A DNA stretch of 17,849 nucleotides. Origin: Galactobacillus timonensis. Lineage in GTDB: Bacteria; Bacillota_I; Bacilli_A; Erysipelotrichales; Erysipelotrichaceae. The stretch spans positions 1,611,953 through 1,629,801 of the forward strand of contig NZ_LT964739.1 in NCBI RefSeq assembly GCF_900240265.1, read 5' to 3'. Shown here one piece after another: positions 7,653 through 13,128 of the stretch. A program made the translations under genes and the position numbers. Every line of letters starts with the position of its first letter. Position 1 is the stretch's first letter. The notes beneath the pieces are model-generated. The model was not told the origin of the DNA. It ran no database searches and saw nothing but the letters and a program-made list of their open reading frames with translations.

Positions 7653-8126
7653 TCAGGAAAGGCCCAAGTCAAAGTCATTTGGCCTATTCAGGCAGAGATT
7701 GATTCCGGCCACCCAGCCACTGGAAGAATCATATTCTGGAGCCCGGCGGACATCACGCCGGAATAGAACACGAAGCTGTTGAAGCAGCGAATCAGGCGGA
7801 TCAACCAGCTTCAGGAAAATCCGGAGCTGCACAATGAGCTTATCGAGCCATTTGTTCCAACGGTAAACGGAAGAATCGGAAGGAAGCGAATAACGATCAA
7901 GATCCAGATCATTGTCCAGAGCCGATTCGATGGTCTGCACCGAGTAGTGCTTGTAAGGGACAAGGAAATCAGGGAGAACACGGTGATGTCTTCCGTTGGA
8001 AGAGACGGCGACAGGAATCCAGATCCAGTAAGAACCTTTTGGCGTTTTAACGCACCTTCTGGCAGTTCCGCAGAATCTCATTGGCAGGCCTGTTTCAGGA
8101 TCCAAAACAGGTTCGCTGCATTTCAT
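7653..8126 (-). CDS. DUF6431-like accessory protein of the insertion sequence, probably N-terminally truncated
   Basis: The 157-residue frame contains CGTARRCVKT near residues 19-28 and GRHHRVLPDFLVPYKHYS at about 45-62. This resembles the zinc-finger-like N-terminal part of DUF6431 proteins that often accompany ISL3-type transposases in Bacillota; the assignment is from memory and moderate. Cysteines normally expected just before the H-x-x-LP segment appear lost (VAVSSNGRHH). The start is uncertain: ATG 8126 and TTG 8129 are the only in-frame options after a stop, and neither has a ribosome binding site. The preceding frame ends in TTT TGA, overlapping this ATG as TGATG. It lies 34 bp ahead of the transposase gene in the same operon. 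It may be a decayed or frameshifted gene. Confidence 0.5.
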   Translation of the reverse strand: MKCSEPVLDPETGLPMRFCGTARRCVKTPKGSYWIWIPVAVSSNGRHHRVLPDFLVPYKHYSVQTIESALDNDLDLDRYSLPSDSSVYRWNKWLDKLIVQLRIFLKLVDPPDSLLQQLRVLFRRDVRRAPEYDSSSGWVAGINLCLNRPNDFDLGLS

Positions 8127-8204
8127 CAAAAATCATTCGGATGATTAGGATGTTTAACAATTTTGTATTGTGAATGTGGTACACTAACCATGGTTTTGGT
8201 TACG

Positions 8205-8250
8205 GGTTCAGAGAGTGCTGGGAAGCTTTGTCTCTGAACCTTTTCCTTTC
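8205..8250 (+). other. Long hairpin near the right end of the insertion sequence
   Basis: GGTTCAGAGA (8205-8214) pairs perfectly with TCTCTGAACC (8231-8240) around a 16-base loop, followed on the plus strand by TTTTCCTTTC. On the plus strand it resembles a terminator. On the minus strand it lies in any read-through transcript from the araC-family gene just ahead of the first accessory frame, where it could limit expression from outside transcription, as is known for other insertion sequences. The rest of 8130-8384 shows no convincing gene. Confidence 0.5.
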
Positions 8251-8384
8251 TATTGATGTCTCTAACCGCATGATAATCGGTAAATTCGAAAAGGAGAAGG
8301 CCGTTGTGCCTCCCCATGAGGGTTTACAGCTCTTTAACTCCTCCCGGATCATCAATCCCAGGATTTCTTAGAGGCACCCCCAAA

Positions 8385-8406
8385 CCCCATCTATTTTTAG
8401 ATAGTC
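8385..8406 (-). repeat. Right terminal inverted repeat of the insertion sequence
   Basis: Read on the minus strand it starts GACTATCTAAAAATAG and runs into ATGGGG. It matches the left end at 16 of 22 positions. Confidence 0.75.
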
Positions 8407-8414
8407 CTTTTAAT
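8407..8414. repeat. Target-site duplication, right copy
   Basis: CTTTTAAT, identical to 5755-5762. It contains the TAA stop codon of the araC-family gene (8410-8412 on the minus strand), so duplication preserved the stop codon when the element inserted. Confidence 0.85.
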
Positions 8415-9588
8415 CATCGGAAGAAGTATAGATCTTGCGGGCGAATTCACTCGGCGTAATCCCGTAGCTGGCAGTGAACTTGCGGGAGAAGTAGTGAATG
8501 GAAGTGAAGCCGAGCTTTTCGGCAATCTGGGATATCGTCATGTCGCCTTTGCGGATCATGGCGCGGCTGCGGTTCAGCTTCGCGTTGTTAATGTACTGCT
8601 TCGGAGCAATCTGCAGATTGTTCTTGAATAGGTTCTGCAGTGTGCTGCGGGAAATGGAGAATCGCTGACAGATCTGATCGACGGGCAGAGGGTCATTGAG
8701 ATGTTCATTGATATACTCGATGATTTCCTCGAGGAGCCGGTCTTCAAAGTGCTGATTGATCGGGGAGATGGGTTTCGGAGCCTTCTTTTCCTCGTGTTCC
8801 GGAATGATCGAAGCGGCAAGGAAGACCAGGAAGAACTGCAGCGATGCAATCATAACGTCACTGCTGAGATAGTCATGGTAATCAGACCCGGAAACGAAAT
8901 GGTTGATGACGCCGACGGCGCGGCGGCTGCACGAGAAGACCGTGTTCAGCATATTTGCCGGCAATGGCCTGTCCACCTTGAAGATGACTGTGAGATAGGA
9001 GCAGGAGTCTGTGGAGGTGACGCTTTGGTCATGAAACTGGCCGGGGCCGTAAAGCATGGCCTGCTGGGCTTTGATTTCATACTGTTTCTGTTCGACCGTT
9101 GTTACGAGGGAACCGTGATCGACATAGGTCAGTTCATAATAGCGGCTGACTTCCCCTGAGAAATGATAGTGGGGCCGTTTCACAACATAATAGAAGGCGA
9201 TGATTTCCCGGACGGTCGTTGTCGGTACAATGTGATGATAGAGAATCGGTTCGGGGAGCCGGTAGCGTTCCTTATGAGCTCCGGGTGCGATATAAAGGTG
9301 GAAGACAATGTAGTCTGACATTGGGACAATGCGGAACCAGCAGCCGCGCTTGATGCGGATGTTGCGGTGAATGGCAAAGTTGTCCGGGGTATCGAGCTGG
9401 GGATTCTTGACAATGCGCAGCAGGCCCATGCCTTCCATCGGTTCGATATAAACGTCGCTGTCAAAAGAATCAAGAATGGAAACCTTATCGTCGTAAATGG
9501 TTAATTCTTTCTTTTCGAGGCCGTCAGGGATCTTTTCTACAACATTTCCATAGGCCAGAAAAACGGAACTGGATGTTTTGTTATACAT
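8410..9588 (-). CDS. AraC-family transcriptional regulator, likely controlling the aga genes
   Basis: The 392-residue protein is longer than a typical 280-300-residue AraC member. Residues 1-120 are an extra N-terminal region I do not recognise. About 135-235 looks like the usual cupin sugar-sensing domain (HYHFSGEVSRYYELTYVDHG). About 285-388 carries two helix-turn-helix motifs (VDQICQRFSISRSTLQNLF and ISQIAEKLGFTSIHYFSRKF) with the family signature ending in YGITPSEFARK. It sits between agaSF and agaVWE and is divergent from agaV, which points to local control of galactosamine use, probably activation. Its ribosome binding site is poor. Its stop codon lies in the insertion's target duplication; the protein is intact but the shared terminator is now 2.6 kb away. 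Confidence 0.88.
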   Translation of the reverse strand: MYNKTSSSVFLAYGNVVEKIPDGLEKKELTIYDDKVSILDSFDSDVYIEPMEGMGLLRIVKNPQLDTPDNFAIHRNIRIKRGCWFRIVPMSDYIVFHLYIAPGAHKERYRLPEPILYHHIVPTTTVREIIAFYYVVKRPHYHFSGEVSRYYELTYVDHGSLVTTVEQKQYEIKAQQAMLYGPGQFHDQSVTSTDSCSYLTVIFKVDRPLPANMLNTVFSCSRRAVGVINHFVSGSDYHDYLSSDVMIASLQFFLVFLAASIIPEHEEKKAPKPISPINQHFEDRLLEEIIEYINEHLNDPLPVDQICQRFSISRSTLQNLFKNNLQIAPKQYINNAKLNRSRAMIRKGDMTISQIAEKLGFTSIHYFSRKFTASYGITPSEFARKIYTSSDD

Positions 9589-9623
9589 AAGAACCGCTCA
9601 CTTGTAAAAAATACGCTATTAAG

Positions 9624-9632
9624 AGAATACCA
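9624..9632 (-). promoter_or_regulatory. Possible extended -10 promoter of the araC-family gene
   Basis: On the minus strand TGGTATTCT matches the TGnTATAAT extended -10 form (the -10 hexamer is 9624-9629). There is no good -35 element 17 bases upstream. It lies 36 bases before the start codon. Confidence 0.35.
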
Positions 9633-9679
9633 CAATTTCCCACAAAGCTCACGATTGGTTATCTCCGAAAAAAACAGAA

Positions 9680-9721
9680 ACAAAAAATGCAACACATATC
9701 ACCGAAAATGCAAAGACCTGA
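9680..9721 (+). promoter_or_regulatory. Direct repeats 21 bp apart upstream of agaV, probable AraC-family binding sites
   Basis: AAAATGCAA occurs at 9684-9692 and again at 9705-9713, exactly 21 bases apart start to start. Both copies also have AC four bases earlier. Two helical turns is the classic spacing of adjacent AraC half-sites. The repeats lie in the gap shared with the araC-family gene and just upstream of a weak -10-like TATGAA (9739-9744). Confidence 0.5.
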
Positions 9722-9749
9722 AAAACAGAGAGAACTAGTATGAATGCAT

Positions 9750-9764
9750 GAGAAAGCGGTTACT
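9750..9764 (+). promoter_or_regulatory. Weak CcpA cre-like site in the agaV leader
   Basis: GAGAAAGCGGTTACT fits the WTGNAANCGNWNNCW consensus with mismatches only in the first two positions. It lies 43 bases before the agaV start, where a bound repressor would block transcription. PTS operons of Bacillota are often under this control. A short AGCGG/CCGCT inverted pair overlaps it. Confidence 0.3.
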
Positions 9765-9806
9765 TCCGCTGAGATCCATAGAACCATTGGAAAGGAGTAT
9801 TGCTTT

Positions 9807-10289
9807 ATGGGAACACCCGATATCGTTTTATGCCGTATCGACAATCGTCTTATCCACGGTCAGGTCGCAACACAGTGGACCGGATCTATTAATGCAAATC
9901 TGATTCTGGTAGCCAATGATGAGGTTGCCGGAAACAAGCTCCGTCAGGGCCTGATGGACATGGCAGCACCGTCCTATGCCCAGACACGTTACTGGACGAT
10001 CCAGAAGACGATCGATACGATCGGCAAGGCATCGCCCAAGCAGCATATTTTCCTGGTGTGCGAGACCCCGGAGGATGTCCTCAAGCTTGTTGAGGGCGGT
10101 GTTCCGATCAAGAAGGTCAACATCGGAAATATGCATATGGCAGAGGGGAAACGCCAGGTAGTGGGCTCGGTTGCAGTCAATGATGAGGATGTCGCTGCAT
10201 TCCGTAAGCTTCAGGAACTTGGTGTTGAACTGGAGATCCGTCGTGTTCCGCAGGAACCTGCGGAGGATCTCAATAAGCTGTTCAAGTAA
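9807..10289 (+). CDS. agaV: PTS EIIB component, mannose family, AgaV-like
   Basis: EIIB receives phosphate from EIIA and phosphorylates the incoming sugar at the inner face of the membrane. The 160-residue protein carries the active-site histidine H17 in RIDNRLIHGQVATQW. Strings such as LILVANDEVAG, LVEGGVPIKKVNIGNMH and VPQEPAEDL match AgaV/AgaB from the N-acetylgalactosamine PTS closely. ATG 9807 follows AAAGGAG (9791-9797) by nine bases; the frame stays open upstream to 9744, but that start has no binding site and the upstream part is unlike the family. It is first in the agaV-agaW-agaE operon and divergent from the regulator gene. Galactosamine versus N-acetylgalactosamine specificity cannot be settled by eye. 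Confidence 0.9.
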   Translation: MGTPDIVLCRIDNRLIHGQVATQWTGSINANLILVANDEVAGNKLRQGLMDMAAPSYAQTRYWTIQKTIDTIGKASPKQHIFLVCETPEDVLKLVEGGVPIKKVNIGNMHMAEGKRQVVGSVAVNDEDVAAFRKLQELGVELEIRRVPQEPAEDLNKLFK

Positions 10290-10345
10290 TTTTGGACAGT
10301 CATCGCTTTACAGCTTCAAACTCAGGAGAAAGGGAGGATTAATCA

Positions 10346-11131
10346 ATGCAGGTCGTTTTATTGGCGATTGTAACATTCATCTTCGCAATTGATCAGTTCT
10401 CACTGACCGAGCTGCTTTATCGTCCGATTATTGCTTGCCCGATTATTGGCGCAATTCTCGGCGATGTAAAGACCGGATTGGTCGTAGGCGGAACCTACGA
10501 GCTCATGATGGTCGGCAACATGCCGGTCGGTGGTGCTCAGCCGCCTAACGCAGTTCTTGGCGGTGTCGTAGCAATGATCTTTGCCGTTAAGTCTCAGCTT
10601 CCGGTAGACCAGGCTCTTGGTCTCGCCGTCGTCTTCTCGCTGTTCGGCCAGTACGCTGTTACCCTGACATTCACATTCATGTCGGGAATGATGGCTCGTG
10701 CGGATAAGGCTGCTGCGGAAGCAAATCCGAAGGGAATCACACAGGTCAACCTCATCTCTATGTGCTTCCTCGGAACTCTGTTCGCAATTCTGGCTGTTGC
10801 TGCTTATGTAGGCGGCGAAGCTGCTGGAAATGCACTGAATGCATTCTCTGAGAGTGCTTCCTGGTTCATGGGCGGTCTCGGTGTTGCCGGCGGAATGATG
10901 CGTTATGTAGGTTTCGCGGTTCTCCTGAAGATCATGCTCGCAGACGATATGTGGGGCATTTACCTGGCTGGTTTCGCAGCAGCAGCACTGCTTGGCAATG
11001 TTGACGCTACTTCCGGTGCAACCCTGCTTCTCTGCGCATTCATCGGCGTAGCGATTGCAATCTATGATTACACGATGAACGTCAAGATTAAGAGCATCAC
11101 AACGAGCGGAGGTGACGACGATGGCATCTGA
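10346..11131 (+). CDS. agaW: PTS EIIC membrane component, mannose family, AgaW-like
   Basis: The 261-residue protein is one half of the sugar channel. Hydrophobic segments run through most of it, with family landmarks LYRPIIACPIIGAILGDVK (about 25-43), GGTYELMMVGNMPVGGAQPP (about 48-67), MSGMMARADKAAAEA and GGLGVAGGMMRYVGFAVLLK (about 180-199). The charged C-terminus ends DDDGI, like the EDGI end of AgaW. GGGAGG (10332-10337) supports ATG 10346. The gene starts 56 bp after agaV and overlaps agaE by 11 bases, so IIC and IID are translationally coupled and made in equal amounts. The sugar specificity is inferred from the AgaV, AgaE and AgaS neighbours. Confidence 0.9.
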   Translation: MQVVLLAIVTFIFAIDQFSLTELLYRPIIACPIIGAILGDVKTGLVVGGTYELMMVGNMPVGGAQPPNAVLGGVVAMIFAVKSQLPVDQALGLAVVFSLFGQYAVTLTFTFMSGMMARADKAAAEANPKGITQVNLISMCFLGTLFAILAVAAYVGGEAAGNALNAFSESASWFMGGLGVAGGMMRYVGFAVLLKIMLADDMWGIYLAGFAAAALLGNVDATSGATLLLCAFIGVAIAIYDYTMNVKIKSITTSGGDDDGI

Positions 11132-11984
11132 TGCACTTCACTATACAGATTTGACACCGGCTCCTCAGCTGGATAAGGCTACTCTCAACAAGATGGTCTG
11201 GCGGTCTCTGAACCTGCAGGCTTCGTTCAACTACGAGCGTATGCAGGCAGCAGGCTGGCTGTGGGCTATTCTTCCGGGTCTTGAGAAGATTCACACCAAC
11301 AAGGAAGATCTTTCCAAGTCCATGACGCACAACCTTGAGTTCTTCAATACGCATCCGTTCCTCGTAACATTCGTTATGGGTATCGTCCTGTCGATGGAAC
11401 AGCAGAAGGCTGACATCAACTCGATCCGTGCGGTACGTGTTGCGGCAATGGGTCCTCTGGGCGGCATCGGTGATGCTCTGTTCTGGTTCACACTGGTTCC
11501 GGTTACTGCTGGTATCACGGCTAACATGGCTATCGGCGGCAGCATGGCTGGCCCGATCCTGTACTTCATCATTACCTTCGGCGTACAGATGGCTCTGCAT
11601 TACTGGCTGATGTACTGGTCCTATGACATGGGCACCAAGGCAATCGAAGTTCTGACGGCTAATGCACGTGAATTCACACACGCTGCATCGCTGCTCGGTG
11701 TCTTCGTTGTCGGCGCTCTGACCTGCAACTACGGTGCAACGTCTCTTGGAATGGTTATTCCGAACGGCGAATCCTCAGTTGACCTGCAGGCTCTGCTCAA
11801 CGGCATTCTGCCGGCAATGATTCCGCTGGCTCTGACGCTGATGTGCTACAACCTGATCAAGAAGAAGGGATGGTCTGCTTCCAAGTGCATCCTTCTGCTT
11901 CTGGTCATCGGCATCGTTGGCTGCATGTTCGGTATCTGGTCCGGAACGTATACGTCTCTGGTACCGGTTCCTTGGCACAGCTGA
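11121..11984 (+). CDS. agaE: PTS EIID membrane component, mannose family, AgaE-like
   Basis: EIID is the second membrane subunit, found only in the mannose PTS family. The 287-residue protein has NLQASFNYERMQAAGW near the N-terminus, NLEFFNTHPFLVTFVMGI at about 74-91, MGPLGGIGDALFWFTLVP at about 112-129, and C-terminal membrane segments ending FGIWSGT. These match AgaE and relatives well. I place the start at ATG 11121, five bases behind GGAGG (11108-11112). A GTG in frame at 11112 overlaps the binding site and is unlikely. The gene overlaps the end of agaW and is last in the operon, with a strong terminator starting 16 bases after the stop codon. Confidence 0.9.
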   Translation: MASDALHYTDLTPAPQLDKATLNKMVWRSLNLQASFNYERMQAAGWLWAILPGLEKIHTNKEDLSKSMTHNLEFFNTHPFLVTFVMGIVLSMEQQKADINSIRAVRVAAMGPLGGIGDALFWFTLVPVTAGITANMAIGGSMAGPILYFIITFGVQMALHYWLMYWSYDMGTKAIEVLTANAREFTHAASLLGVFVVGALTCNYGATSLGMVIPNGESSVDLQALLNGILPAMIPLALTLMCYNLIKKKGWSASKCILLLLVIGIVGCMFGIWSGTYTSLVPVPWHS

Positions 11985-11999
11985 GATTCTGAAACAAGA

Positions 12000-12042
12000 A
12001 AAGCAGGTGCAGCGGTTATTCACCGTCGCCCTGCTTTTTTTT
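12000..12042. terminator. Bidirectional terminator behind agaE, overlapping the end of a convergent gene
   Basis: AAAGCAGG (12000-12007) pairs with CCTGCTTT (12030-12037), with an inner GCGGT / ACCGT stem, followed on the plus strand by eight T. On the minus strand TTTTCTTGTTT follows. The stop codon of the convergent gene (12020-12022) lies inside the hairpin loop. Confidence 0.85.
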
Positions 12043-12247
12043 CTTCGCCTGATTCAGATGTCTGTGCTGCTTTATTCTCTGCCTGTTCCTTCTCGTATTC
12101 GTCGAAGTATGTCTTCTGAATGTCATCACTGAGAGGAATGTGGTAATCGCCGGTCTTTGCCTTATTTTTCAGCTGGGACTTGCGGTAGACATAAAACAGA
12201 ACTGCGATGGCTATCACGATGATGGCCGTAACGATGGGTGTTTTCAT
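12020..12247 (-). CDS. Small single-pass membrane protein, function unknown
   Basis: I do not recognise the family. The 75-residue protein has one N-terminal membrane helix (about residues 5-21, IVTAIIVIAIAVLFYVY) followed by a basic stretch (RKSQLKNKAK), giving a cytoplasmic, highly charged tail rich in Glu, Lys and Asp. AAGGAG five bases before ATG 12247 is a strong ribosome binding site, which is the main reason to accept this short gene. It is divergent from the membrane-anchored helical protein at 12337, with an 18-bp perfect palindrome between them, so the two may be co-regulated. Its stop codon lies in the loop of the shared terminator. There is no hint of a toxin or of a known small-protein family. 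Confidence 0.7.
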   Translation of the reverse strand: MKTPIVTAIIVIAIAVLFYVYRKSQLKNKAKTGDYHIPLSDDIQKTYFDEYEKEQAENKAAQTSESGEEKKAGRR

Positions 12248-12273
12248 TTGATCTCCTTGATTCGTTTCTGCAG

Positions 12274-12291
12274 TTCAATGGTACCATTGAA
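12274..12291. promoter_or_regulatory. 18-bp perfect palindrome between two divergent genes, probable operator
   Basis: TTCAATGGTACCATTGAA is an exact 9+9 palindrome in the 89-bp gap between the starts at 12247 and 12337. It has no loop, so it suits a dimeric DNA-binding protein better than an RNA hairpin. A possible extended -10, TGGTAATTT (12316-12324), lies downstream toward 12337. I cannot name the regulator. Confidence 0.5.
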
Positions 12292-12336
12292 TCAGATGTT
12301 TTCTGTTTCCGGGTTTGGTAATTTTAGGGGGTATTT

Positions 12337-13038
12337 ATGAACTGGACATTATTCTGGATCCTGGTGATCTGCGGTGCGGCTGCTTTCGTCGCTTACTTTT
12401 TCTATTCGCAGCGCGAGATCGCCTATCTGTCAATTCTTCTGTATCGGCAGGGAAATGCGGATGCCTATCTCAAGGAACTGGAAACGAGGCAGGCAAAGTT
12501 CTTCTTTTCCAGGAAGATGCGTACGCTGATGAAGATTGACGCATATCTGGTCAAGGATGACAAAGATGATCTGGATCAGATTTTCAAAGAAGCGGCGAAG
12601 GAAAAACTGCGTGATGCAGACCGCTTCCTTGTTCTGCAGAAAGAGATGCTGTACCGGATTGACTGCCAGGATTATAAGCGGGTTCAGGAAATCTATACGC
12701 AGATGGAAAGTCTTTATAACGAACTGGGCAAGAAGGCCAAAGAGCGCTACAAGGAGTCCCTGCAGGAGGCGCAGTATCTTGAAACCATCTATGTAGATAA
12801 GGATGGAAAGTATGCGGGTGAGCTGATGGAAAAGGCACGTACGCTTCAGGATGACATTCCGGCAGGCGTCTGCTATTTTCGCGCGGCGCAGTCCTACTAC
12901 CTGCGCGGTGATAAGAAGCAGGCGAAACTGGCCCTTGAAAAGGCGGAAGGCAAGCTGCGGAACACCAAGTCACACGAAGTTGTCCAGAACATTCAGAAGA
13001 CAGGTGATCTGGATCTTCTGCTGAAAACCCGCATATGA
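12337..13038 (+). CDS. Membrane-anchored helical repeat (TPR-like) protein, function unknown
   Basis: The 233-residue protein has an N-terminal membrane helix (about 4-23, TLFWILVICGAAAFVAYFFY) and no lipobox or cleavage site, so it is probably anchored with the rest in the cytoplasm. The remainder is charged and helical. The last third (GVCYFRAAQSYYLRGDKKQAKLALEKAE, residues about 177-204) has the alternating pattern of a TPR unit, and earlier segments look like weaker repeats. AGGGGG at 12326-12331 lies five bases before ATG 12337. It is divergent from a small membrane protein across an 18-bp palindrome and ends at a terminator shared with the convergent gatZ. A scaffold role is inferred only from the fold. 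Confidence 0.7.
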   Translation: MNWTLFWILVICGAAAFVAYFFYSQREIAYLSILLYRQGNADAYLKELETRQAKFFFSRKMRTLMKIDAYLVKDDKDDLDQIFKEAAKEKLRDADRFLVLQKEMLYRIDCQDYKRVQEIYTQMESLYNELGKKAKERYKESLQEAQYLETIYVDKDGKYAGELMEKARTLQDDIPAGVCYFRAAQSYYLRGDKKQAKLALEKAEGKLRNTKSHEVVQNIQKTGDLDLLLKTRI

Positions 13039-13067
13039 ATCATCAGAAAAAATAACAAACAAAGAAT

Positions 13068-13107
13068 AAAAAAAACAGGCATCGTCCAGCGGGCGGTGCC
13101 TGTTTTT
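13068..13107. terminator. Bidirectional terminator between the TPR-like gene and gatZ
   Basis: A 12-bp stem (13076-13087 with 13091-13102, two G-T pairs, loop AGC) is flanked by eight A on the left and five T on the right. It can stop both convergent transcripts. Confidence 0.88.
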
Positions 13108-13128
13108 CATAAGTATTGATGAAGCAGA

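Larger units (their letters stand above)
5763..8406 (-). mobile_element. Complete ISL3-family insertion sequence with three genes, 2644 bp
   Basis: The ends are imperfect 22-bp inverted repeats (5763-5784 and 8385-8406, 16 of 22 matching, both running into GGGG). They are flanked by the 8-bp duplication CTTTTAAT. All three reading frames are on the minus strand: a DUF6431-like protein, the ISL3 transposase, and a 99-residue protein overlapping the transposase stop by ATGA. Two non-coding hairpins lie near the left end and one near the right end. The first 136 bases are repeated without a mismatch at the right edge of the window, so the element is multicopy and recently active. It sits between agaF and the convergent araC-family gene and leaves both reading frames intact. 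Confidence 0.9.
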
